NCBI RefSeq assembly: GCF_037975245.1
Contig: NC_092564.1
Location: 13,542,484 to 13,606,483, forward strand
DNA from: Apostichopus japonicus
Taxonomy: Eukaryota; Echinodermata; Holothuroidea; Aspidochirotida; Stichopodidae
Length of the DNA stretch: 64,000 bases
Direction: 5' to 3'
The translations under genes were made by a program, and so were the position numbers. Below, piece by piece: positions 44,451 to 54,602 of the stretch (position 1 is its first letter; each line of letters begins with the position of its first letter). Under the pieces are notes generated by a model. That model saw only the letters and a program-made list of their open reading frames with translations. It had not been told where the DNA came from and made no database searches.

Positions 44451-44826
44451 CAGTGGCGGAGCGTCCATATGGTCAGGGGGCGGATGCTCCCCTGACGGAC
44501 TCAAATGGACTGCTGGCGCCTTTTTCAGCTCATTACCACTTTTTACTTATTCTAGATTATTGACTTTTTTATTGCGCTCTCATCTACTTATTGACATTTG
44601 TCACATTTTGTTGGTGTAATTTGGCGATGACACCTTATTCTTCGTTTATCTGCAAATTAGCCAGGCCCGGAAAGGGTCATTTCCGGCGATCTAGCGAGTA
44701 TCTTTACTCAAAAATTTTCTGTACGCTACGCGCCAACCGGTGGTGGCGCTCCGCTTAGATAGTGTCGAAAGCGCCCCTTCAGACCATTCTCGCCACTCCT
44801 GACCAATACCCCTAGCTCCGCCACTG
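44451..44826. mobile_element. Third-level nested hAT MITE with perfect 8-bp duplication
   Basis: The left end CAGTGGCGGAGCGTCC and the inverted right end CAGTGGCGGAGCTAGG match over the first 12 bases. CCGCCGCG flanks both sides exactly (44443-44450 and 44827-44834). It is 376 bp, non-coding, and holds one copy of the shared module (about 44660-44765). Confidence 0.9.
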
Positions 44827-46433
44827 CCGCCGCGCCTCCTACGCCTATGTGTGTAGTGTTCGGTTTCGGAAATATCTGCTATTTTTTCATTTCCTTCAAC
44901 CAAGTTTTATGATAGCCGTTATAACAGGTTTTAATATTTGTACACCAATAAATTAACTGTGTCTGAATTTTCGAAAATTTCTGACCAACATTCTACATCA
45001 CACTTCCCTCTACTCGTGCAATTTTGACCGGTCTGTTAGGGGTTGAAGGAAGTTTTTTCTATATTGGTTGTCCATAGATGAAATTTTGTACAACATTATG
45101 GGTATGTTTTGAAGTGAGTTTATTCACGAGAAATGTGAATTTTCAAATTCTGAACAAATATGGGGCTTAAAACCTTGAAAAGTGGGGCTGACGGGTATTG
45201 TGGGCCGCGACGTGGAATCACCTACAAAAGCAAAGACCCACAGGAGATGCGATCAGGTCGAACATGATGTGTGCCGGGTTGACAATCTTCGAAAAGGTTA
45301 TGGATGGAAAAAAAAACTATTAGGAAATACTTGGTTCTCAGGCAAAAGTGTACATTTGGTTGGTCATTTTAAGCCCGAGAAGTGCCGTTTCCGGTGATCT
45401 GGGGGGTTTCAAAACAAGAAATTTTCTTGTACGCTGCGCGCCAACCGATGGTGGCGCTCCGCTTAGATAGTAATTCGCGCCCCCCGGGTTTGAAAATCCT
45501 GGATACGCGCCTGATATGATCAGCAGATTTTGTTTCCTGTTTGATTTCTTTTACATGTTCTTTTACATAATATATCAGAAAGACAAAACATAGTGCTCTT
45601 TAACAACTTTTCCAGTAGGATGATTCTTGTTTATTGTACAATGTCTGGACTTTAATACATTTGACCAACTTAACTGATGGACAATATAAACTTTCATATT
45701 TTTTTAAGATAGCCACATGTGCAGTGGCCTAAAAACAAATATCGTTAACGCAGTGTATTAGCAGTGTAATAATTATTTATTGGAAGTGCGTATCACGTAC
45801 GATTGCTAGCTTACCTTCATAACATGATGTTCGTGCAACAACTTAGGACGAATCATGGAAATGATGAGAACGAACGTTGTCGACGTCGTTGTGCATACGG
45901 TTCGTGACATTCCATCGAGTGCGGTTAGGTAGGCAATATGTATTTGATTACGCAGTGGTCAACTGTAGGCTTGTAATAGGCTATAGGCTAAATTTAGCTA
46001 ATTGCATCTGCCAAACTAAGTAAGTAGTTGAATCAGTAGGCCTGAATGTTACTACGATTATAATCGAGTTAACGGAGCTGACGAGTATTCAAGATCAAAA
46101 GAGCACTGACCAAATACCATGTTAAAAAAAACAACAGTTTTTAAACATTTTTTTCGACACTGAAAGGGGGAGCAGTCGCTCCCCCTGGCTACGTCCCTGA
46201 CTATAGGGTTGCACTTGCACTGTACAGAATGTCACATTTTCTTGCACTGTAAGTAACACAATTCTAGAAGCTTCGCTACGAAGTTAAGTAGCAGGATCAT
46301 CGACATTCGAAATAATTAAAATCATATAATGGTCTTAATAACGGTGGTTTGTTTATGCTCAACCGACCAGTTTCGGTTCAGGATAGTCAAACCGTTCTGC
46401 CCGGGGACTTCGGTCGGCAGCGACGCGTTTTGG

Positions 46434-46622
46434 TCATCGGGATCGTTTTACAATTCTTCTGCAAGGGGCTCGATTGATAGGGAAAACACCGATATCTTCA
46501 TCACCCTCGAAAACTATTTCCTCCTCTTCTTCCTCAAGAAAATAATTTTCGTCGAAGCTTACGAATGTTCTGAGAGGTGAAGGCCCATTTCCTTCCTCGG
46601 AAACGGAAGATTCGGGAGAAAA
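46434..46622 (-). CDS. Candidate last exon of an unrecognised gene (acidic C-terminus)
   Basis: After an acceptor-like CATCAACTGAAAG the minus strand is open for 62 codons: FSPESSVSEEGNGPSPLRTF, then VSFDENYFLEEEEEEIVFEG, then DEDIGVFPINRAPCRRIVKR and SR, ending in TGA at 46434-46436. Its protein-like wording, acidic run and basic tail stand out from the surrounding DNA. It joins the stretch at 46692-46843 in frame across a 69-bp GTGTCA...AAAG intron. No family is recognised and no further upstream exon was found, so this remains a candidate. Confidence 0.33.
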   Translation of the reverse strand, partial: FSPESSVSEEGNGPSPLRTFVSFDENYFLEEEEEEIVFEGDEDIGVFPINRAPCRRIVKRSR

Positions 46623-46691
46623 CTTTCAGTTGATGAGGAGAGTGCAAGTGTTGTAGTTGTGGTACGTGGTACGTGGTAAACTGTATGACAC

Positions 46692-46843
46692 CGTAACAGT
46701 AAAAATCGGGGAGTCGGCTTTGGCTGAAATGGTCCCTTTACTGACGTCATATGAACTGCGGTGGGAAGCTTGAGTTTTTGCACGAGAGTCTGCTCGGGAG
46801 GTCTCTAGGGAATACTTCAACGGCGATTTTCTGGCTTTTGCAG
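46692..46843 (-). CDS. Candidate penultimate exon of the same unrecognised gene
   Basis: It starts after ACTTCCCGTAAATACAG and gives 50 codons: AAKARKSPLKYSLETSRADS, then RAKTQASHRSSYDVSKGTIS, then AKADSPIFTVT, up to a GTGTCA donor. It is Ser/Lys/Arg-rich. If the donor is not used, the frame continues 20 codons to a stop, so splicing is an assumption. It lies outside the transposon nest that ends at 46199. Confidence 0.3.
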
Positions 46844-49800
46844 CTGTATTTACGGGAAGTAGTGAATGTAGTAATTTAGATAAACCAGTCTAAGACATGA
46901 AAACACAGCATTTCATGCCCTCTTTAACCAGATCAAGTGTAGTATCTATTCACTTGAAGGGACTCGTGCAAGGGTGTAGCTAGGCTGCATTTTAGGGGAT
47001 GTCAAATAGCTGCCCACCCCCTCCTGGGATTGAGAGAGGAGCAACTTGTTTGATTTTTGTCCTCTTGTGTGAATTTTCTTAAAATGAACTATGTATCATA
47101 TAAAAAAAAAATGAAAAAAGTCAAATGAATAAGTATTCATCTGTAACGAATGGACACTGATCAGTATACGATATAGGGCTGTTTTTCGAGTCCTCAATAA
47201 AGCTTGGAACTCGAGTCCGTTTTCTGTGGACTCGGACTTGAGACCGAGCGCAGGCAAGTCTACCAATAACTACATTCTTTCCGACCGACACCAAGGCATG
47301 CGTTATAGTCCTTTCAATATAATAATCAAAGTTTCATTTTTTTACCGCAGCTGTTACTATATATACAGTTAATTTACCGTAAACCCCTACGAAACAATGT
47401 CAGTATTGTGATATAGTTAACAGTAAAGATGCCTCTTCTTAGCCACAGTATTTCTTAAAACCACTTCTATCAGAGAAAATATACCACTGATATATTAATA
47501 AAAATGACGTAACTTGAACCACTAATGGCTCATTCGTGTCATGTTTAGACTTGCTCATGTCTTTTAACTAGTTACTCAAGGCGCCTGCCATTTAGAGAGA
47601 ATAAAAATCCCAAACAGACTTTTTGTTTTTGTTTCAGTATACGTTGTGGCAGATTGAACACCCGTGATATGTGGGACCCAGTTACCCTCCATGAAAAATG
47701 ACCCCCCTCCCCCCCCCCCTCAAAGACGGCTTGAGAAGAAAATCGGCTCCTACGGTCTCTCTCATATACATTAATGATGATGATTAACGTTTACACATAC
47801 AGTCAATTCCGACGCTTTTCAGTCGAACAGTTCTCAGAAAGATTTCTAGAAATAGGCTATACCACAATACTGATCAATGGTTGGTATTGATTAAATGTTC
47901 AGTGATACTGCTTCTTTCTTGCAATTATATATGGTTACTGAGAAATTAACATTAGCTCATTTGTGTATTAACTATACATATTTGTTTCTCTCTTTAATAT
48001 GTGAATGGGACAATGAGTAAGGTACGATACTACTATTCATCATACGAAGCCTCACACCTCAGTACGCATCAACTGCCCTGTCAACATTCACTGCTGTTGA
48101 TTGTATGTGAGTATTAGTCGGTTATCGATTTGCGTGCACCCTGGTGAGATTTCTGTGAATTGCAGGGAGCTATGTAAATGACGCCATGGTTTTTGGATTG
48201 ATTCCAATTATCCATGGAACTATTGACTATTATAATTTTTAGTAACAGCAGGTTGGTCATTATCGGTTAATGAAGAATGTATGTTCAAACTTGAGCAAGC
48301 AGCAGGCAATCTGTTATAGCATACAAAACTTTTTTTTTTTTCCTTCAAATTCTATCAAGATCGCGAACGGTGTAACCGTGTATATATACCATATAATTAA
48401 CAGGAGAAATCCGACGGTGGTTTAGTGGTCAATGGCACCATTATAGATAACTCGATACCCACCTATAGATTCTGCCTCAGGCAACTAAAAACTGTCAGAC
48501 ACAGAACTCGACACATGTTGTTGAGTTACGTTGCGAAATTTTAAGAATGCTTGATCCGATACCGCCTATGTATCAGCTATATGCATATAGTGTTCAATTA
48601 TTGAGAGTCTTTAACAAGATCGCACTCACCCCCCCCCCCCCCTCTCCCGTTCTGCATATTTCGATACATACCATAATGAGGCTACATTGCATGGAAGGCG
48701 GAGCCTGGCTTGGAGAATGGGGGCTCTATTCCCCCTCCCGACTCCATGTCTAAACAAATTCAATCGAAATAACCCATACGATGGCAAACATAATTGTCAT
48801 ATAGCCTAAAATGAACTGGCTAAAATCATGCAAATCATGAATTGAACTTTGAACGGGCCTTGATTTAAACAACACTGAAGCATTCCTGCATCGCACACGG
48901 TGGTACTGCCTTAAATGAAATACTCGACTTCAATTTCAGTTTCATCAAATCTGTAAAGTAGTCCTTTTTCATAGAACTAATTAGGGAGCCTGACTAACAA
49001 GTATATATTTCAATTGATCAAGTCTCCCACGGGTGGAATTTTTTTCCGAAAATGACTGGAAAATTAAGATGAATACTAAAATAAATCACGATTATTACAT
49101 ATGATCTGTGGCATATACGTCATCATAACTAGAAAACTCTACAGAAGGCCCTGTTTTTGGGCCCTCGCATTAAGACAAGATATTTTCCTGAACAATTTTG
49201 GTTTACCACTATTCAAACGTTATATCCACAACATTTCAGCAGATTTAGACAACGTTTACCCGGGCTAAGCTGTCCTAACCCCACCTCTCACGACTGGCTT
49301 GATAAAGCTCGGACTAGCACCGTTCCCACCCAGAAAAAGAGTGGAGCAATTTGCCCTCCCCTCAATAGGTCGATCAAGGGTGAAGCAAGCCCGCGTTCGT
49401 GGGAACAGGCTATAGTAGGAGCAGCACTTCTTTTCAGAAAATGACTTCAAACGACCTGCAAATTTATAAACATATGATTGCATGTATGCGTGGAAATTTA
49501 ACTCACACAAACCATTGACGAAATTTCAGCCAATGATCGAAAGGAAAATGACGAAATGGCAGTCATTCACACACAGTGGCAATAAGTGACATAATTTCGA
49601 CAGAATCGCACGATCGCTGTAGCCAAGAAGTTCTTATGGAACGACTCCCTGCTGTAGCTCAGCTGAAAACTTACAATTGACCTAAAAATAACATATCTAG
49701 TACCAACAAAAAAGGATTTCATTTGAGCTTTGAAGTTGACCCTTTATATTGTGATGTACTGCATCTTCATCCCATCGGGTATCTGAACCTGAACAATACA

Positions 49801-50852
49801 GAGGCTATCAATATCAATTGACCAATCGAATGTAAAGACGCTGCCCTTAGCAACCATTCATTACAGCTTCACTATAGCTTAGGCTAAAATCAATTCGTTA
49901 AGGAGAGTTAAATACCTCGTTAGGCAGACTCTTTTTCAAACTCAAACTGCATCAATAGCAAAGGCCTGTATGAATCAATTAACACAAATCTCATCAAATC
50001 GATTTCATATACCAAAGTTTCCCTTTCTTAGTATCAGGTTATGTAATTGTAGCCTTCATGTACTTCAAAGCATTCCTTTGTTCTTTATAAGTTTATTTTC
50101 TTTAATTTCCTTTCCATATTTCGCCTTATTTCTTTAAGTAGGCCTATATATATATATATATACCTTCACAGAGCATTAAATACATGGCAACACTTCTATT
50201 AATAACATGGGTACCAGGACTATGTAGCTCGGACATTCCGAATTCTCATCTAAATGAAGATAAATACTTTAATAAATCAATAACAAACTTGACCCCTCTG
50301 CCATTCCATGGCTAAATACATACTTTAGATGTTGAGAATAATATTTCTCTGTACACATCTCGCCATTCATGTACACAGTTTGACGACGTATAACACCGAC
50401 GTTTCATGAAGACGATCAATCATGTTGAGGTGATGGTGTCAGGTGAGGGTGACGCAGGCGGTGACAGGAGTGGGTGTAATGATTGTGCATTGTACTTTTA
50501 CTAATATTTGTCATATTTAAATGAGACAAAAACTCGACCGTGATCATTACACGTTTTAAGAGTGATGTAACCTTCAGCGCCACCACATCCCTTCCCACGT
50601 GAACAAAACTGTCGGCAATGTAGTTTACATTTTGTATTGGAGTGGTAAGAATATTGGAAGGGGTGGGGAGGATATTGGAGGGGGTGGGGATAGTGCGTAC
50701 TATAGATCAACCTACAGACAAACGTGGCCCCTGTCCCTTCACCTTCATTATACTACACTGGCATTAAGTGAGTTTTCATTCTCCCGGGAGTCGTATTAAT
50801 GAATTAGGAAATGAGTATACGACTCAAGATTCTTACACATTGCCATCGTGTA
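46844..50852. other. Intergenic DNA, no gene supported
   Basis: It includes CTCGAGTCC/GGACTCGGAC-type inverted words at about 47190-47260 that suggest a decayed MITE, long C tracts (about 47702-47719 and 48629-48642), and a TA run at about 50146-50162. Overlapping frames on both strands at 49157-49510 have no recognised domain. Confidence 0.5.
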
Positions 50853-51077
50853 GGAGTGTTAGCTCAGTGGTTAACGCCGGTGCCTTTCAATCATAAGGTC
50901 CCGAGTTCGAGTCACTCCAAGATTAATGTATGTCGTCCAGTTACAGAGTTGTTGATAATTCATAATCATGGACGTTGAATATGAATCTAAGAGACTGACT
51001 TTGATAAGCCAATGAGGCTTCTTCGCGAGTTCCTGCTTGCAGGAGGATCGAAAATACATACCCAAAAATACATACAT
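50853..51077 (+). mobile_element. tRNA-derived SINE, copy 2
   Basis: It begins GGAGTGTTAGCTCAGTGG with an intact A box and has GAGTTCGAGTCACTCC as B box and acceptor-like end. The body matches the inverted copy at 19364-19604, including GACTGACTT, GATAAGCCAAT and GCGAGTTCCTGCTTGCAGG, and ends in ATACATAC-type repeats. This family shows tRNA-derived promoters without a full tRNA fold. Confidence 0.88.
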
Positions 51078-52554
51078 GTAGGGGTCCATGGAGTCTGGAG
51101 TGAACGACTTGCATAATTGACTTTGCATAGCACGATAGCACCCCTGATATTTCCCAATATTAGTGTCTATAGGTTTGGTCCCCTGTATGGCATACTAAAA
51201 CCATAAAGTCATCATTCTAGTCCCACAATATGCTAGAAATGTAAATTTAAAATTAAATGGTCAATGATGTGCCAAATTATTGTACCCAAGATCACGGACA
51301 TCCACAAGGCATTTTGTTTATCAGACTAAGCATTTAACGGTGCCATAATGTTGAGCCTCTTCAAAGACTAGAATCTCGGCAAAGTATATTTTTAAACTTG
51401 TAACAATCATAATGATACGACTTCAAATGAACAACATGAAGTGATGGCGCACTTCCCAAATTTATCCGTCGCAAATCTATATTTGAAGGGTAAGCCAAAT
51501 GTTTTAGATCATACATTGACGTCGAATTAGTAAGGCGGAGGGAGGGGGTAATACGTCGTAATATTCTCGAAATTTTGATGTGAAAGTTTCAAAGTGTCAA
51601 GGAACAAGTCGATCTTTAATGTGAAAAGTTATTCTTTCGAAATATATGAGGATATACAGTAGTCGAAATCTTCAGGAAAAAGGTTATTTTAATCTAAATT
51701 TGTCAAAATAGTGGACAATTTGAGATGAAATGTCTTTGCATGTAGTTGAAATTGCAAGGAAAGTGTTAAATTTCGCCGAAAAATAATAGTCGAAATTGTG
51801 AGATGTGAAAGTTAAAATTTCAACTCAAGGTAAACTAATAACATTTGGAGAGAAAACTCTTGACATTACCAGTGTCCAATTGGGGCCCCGTACAGAGAAC
51901 ATCACAAAACCCACAACCTTATCTCCCCCCCCCCCCCTTAGCAGTTCAGTTGGTAACAGAGGGTGAAGTGGGAAGAGGGGTCAACAAAAGGATACAGTGA
52001 CAAGAAACATTTGGAAAGAAATTTAAGCATGTCTCATCTTTCCCTCCATCTGCCCACAAAAGGACCAAGTTAGCAAGCTATTCATCACAAATTTCCAAAT
52101 CCCTCGACACTGTGGAGGGGATTAACCCAATTAGCTAACTCACTGCACATGAACATAGCTGCACCCAACAGAGGCATGCGGAACATACAGAATAACTAAG
52201 CCATCTTGAAAAGAAGGGGAAAAAAGTCATCAATCAGTAAATAACAACAAAAGACAATTCTCATTGATAATAACTACAAATGATTTTATTAATTTAGTTA
52301 ACTGTGCTTTGGAGCTAATGTACAAAATCTATTTACCTCTCTCCCAAAATTTTCCCCGTTAAATTAACCCTTAACCAGAAAGTCAAAAGACTTAGTGATT
52401 CCTTGCCCATTTGATAATAAACTTTTGGTAGAAGAGTTTCTACCGATCTAATGCTGAGCAGAAATGGCAAGTCTTGCAGAATTGAGTAATGCATATCTAT
52501 GCAAAGAGGGTCGAAGGTCAAACAAACTTAACTTCTGTATAATTCTACTTATTC
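51078..52554. other. Intergenic DNA, no gene supported
   Basis: Mostly unique sequence with one C tract (about 51926-51938). No frame, RNA gene or repeat end is supported. Confidence 0.5.
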
Positions 52555-54550
52555 TGACTGTAACCAACAATTGACCTTGAATGACCTTTGACCTCCATGA
52601 AAAACAATAGGGATTATCTGCTCATCAAAGGCTACCAACATACCAAGTTAAAGTTCATGAAACTTTTCTTCTTGAGATATTGTATTCACAAGGTTTACAG
52701 CCTTTGACCTCAAATAACCACTAGCCTCCATGAAAAACACTATGGATCATCAGCACACCATAGGCTACCAACAAACAAAGTTTAAGCAACTTTTACTTCT
52801 TGAGATATCGTGTTTACACGGTTTTCAGACTTTGACCTGTGGTGACCTTTGACCTTCATGGAAAACATGAAAACCATATCAGACCCATATCAGTTGGAGT
52901 TTCACAAGTTATTGCCCCCAAGAGCCATAATTGGCCTTTCGTGACCTTGGATTACATAACGGTTATTTAGTAAAACGTGCACCTACTGCATTCACAATAT
53001 GTCCCAATATATCAGCCACGTCAGACTTCGTCACTGGAAGTTGTTGCAAAAATTAACGGCAGTGGACATTTTTTTGCCCATAAGCAACCTTGAATGGCGA
53101 TACGTTTTTATGAAAAATGTTCCCCTTGATGAAGTGCACTCTATCCTAAAATTGTTATGCACTCCAATGTACATACACAATGTTATTGCTAAAAAGGTAT
53201 CAAATCCAACCGTTGGCACCTCATAACTTAAGAACCAGGTGTCCGATCGAAGTGGGAGTTAGTTTCGTCTATAGAGCACACAGAGCTCTATCATATATTA
53301 AAATATTGACAAACATTTTTTTCTTTGCCTTGTATCTCCTAAAATGAGCATATTTATAAAAAAACATGTCAGACCCTGTCAATGGGAGTTATTGTTTTCA
53401 GCCTTTGACCACTGGTGACCCCAAATGACCTTTGACCTCCATCAAAAATAACAGGGATCATCTAATCACTAAGAGTTACCAACATACTATGTTTAAAGCT
53501 CAAGTCAACTTTACTATTTGAGATATCATGCTTACATGGTTTTCAGCTTTTGACCTCTGGTGACCTCAAATGACCTTGGCTCCCATGAAAAACCATAGGG
53601 ATTACCTGCTCACCAAGGGCTATCAACACACTAAGTTTAAAGTTCAAGCATCTTTTACTTCTTGAGAAGTTTTTTACCTTTTGACCTCTGGTGACCCCAA
53701 ATGACCTTTGACCTCCATCAAAAATAACAGGGATAATCTAATCAATAAGAGTTACCAACATACAGTACTATGTTTAAAGCTCAAGTCAGCTTTACCATTT
53801 GAGATATCGTGTTTACATGGTTTTCAGCTTTTGACCTCTGGTGACCTCAAATGACCTTTGGCTCCCATGAAAAACCATAGGGATTACCTGCTCACCAAGG
53901 GCTATCAACACACTAAGTTTAAAGTTCAAGCATCTTTTACTTCTTGAGATATCATGTTTAAAAGTTTTTTAACTTTTGACCTCTGGTGACCCCAAATGAC
54001 CTTTGACCTCCATGAAAAAAACAATAGATATTACTTGCTCACCAAGGGCTATCTACACACCAAGTTTAAAGTTCATGCATCTTTTACTGCTTGAGATATC
54101 ATGTTTACATGGCTTTCCGCCTTTGACCTCTGGTGACCCTAGATGACCTTTGACCTCCATGAAAAAGAGTTGGGATCATCTGCTATCCTAGGTCAATCCC
54201 CAGTCTAATTTTCAAGTTGAAGCATCTTGTACTTCTTGAGATACTGTGTTTACAATTTTTTCCCGCCTATGACCTCTGGTGACCTCTCAAATGACCTTTG
54301 ACCTCCATGAAAAAAAACAGAGACCATCTACTCACTAAGGGCTACCCACATACTAAGTTTGAAATTCCAAACACTTTTACTCCTTGAGATATTGTGCTTA
54401 CAAGGTTTTCAGACTTTGACCTCTGTTGACCTCAAATGACCTTTGAACTCCATGAAAAACAATAGGGATCATCTACTTACTAAGGGCTACCCACATACCA
54501 AGTTTGAAGTTCATCCAACTTTAACTTCTTGAGATACCGTGTTTACAAGC
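52555..54550. repeat. ~147-bp tandem repeat rich in TGACCT words, about 13 degenerate copies
   Basis: Each unit has the order TTTGACCTCTGGTGACC, AAATGACCTTTGACCTCCAT, GAAAAACAATAGGGATCATC, ACCAAGGGCTA then CCAAC, AAGTTTAAAGTTCAAGCA, TCTTTTACTTCTTGAGATAT and CGTGTTTACATGG. Units are diverged, so the array is old. Seven keep TGACCTTTGACCT exactly (52582, 52843, 53426, 53702, 53997, 54144, 54292). The array ends in a CA microsatellite and CATAGATTCCTTTCGG. It resembles the two-unit repeat at 19.0-19.9 kb. Confidence 0.9.
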
Positions 54551-54602
54551 AAAGCGTCACATACACACACACATACATACACACACACACACACACACAC
54601 GC
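54551..54602. repeat. CA/CATA microsatellite at the end of the 147-bp repeat
   Basis: ACATACACACACACATACAT then a pure CA run. The same arrangement closes the related repeat at 19.8-19.9 kb. Confidence 0.9.

Larger units (their letters stand above)
43399..45513. mobile_element. Second-level nested element with CAGG(T/C)GCGTATCCAGG ends
   Basis: The left end CAGGTGCGTATCCAGG and inverted right end CAGGCGCGTATCCAGG are terminal inverted repeats. ATATG flanks both sides (43394-43398 and 45514-45518), a possible 5-bp duplication, though the target is low complexity. It contains a polypurine tract, copies of the GGTGGCGCT module near 44030 and 45450, and a third-level insertion. A GCTACGCGCCTG end at 44104 suggests further rearrangement. 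Confidence 0.75.
43223..46199. mobile_element. 3.0-kb hAT-like element, copy 2, containing nested insertions
   Basis: The left end CAGCGACGTAGCCAGG and inverted right end CAGGGACGTAGCCAGG form terminal inverted repeats. ACTATAGG flanks both sides exactly (43215-43222 and 46200-46207). Its right 680 bp matches 25426-26106. The interior from 43399 to 45513 is a second element, so the original element was about 860 bp. No transposase is encoded. Confidence 0.9.

Noticed and set aside
49157-49510. Overlapping frames on both strands
   Set aside because: No family match and no splice signals; possibly an old repeat, but its ends could not be set.
49646-49675. GCTGTAGCTCAGCTG resembling a tRNA A box
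   Set aside because: No B box or tRNA fold follows at the right distance.
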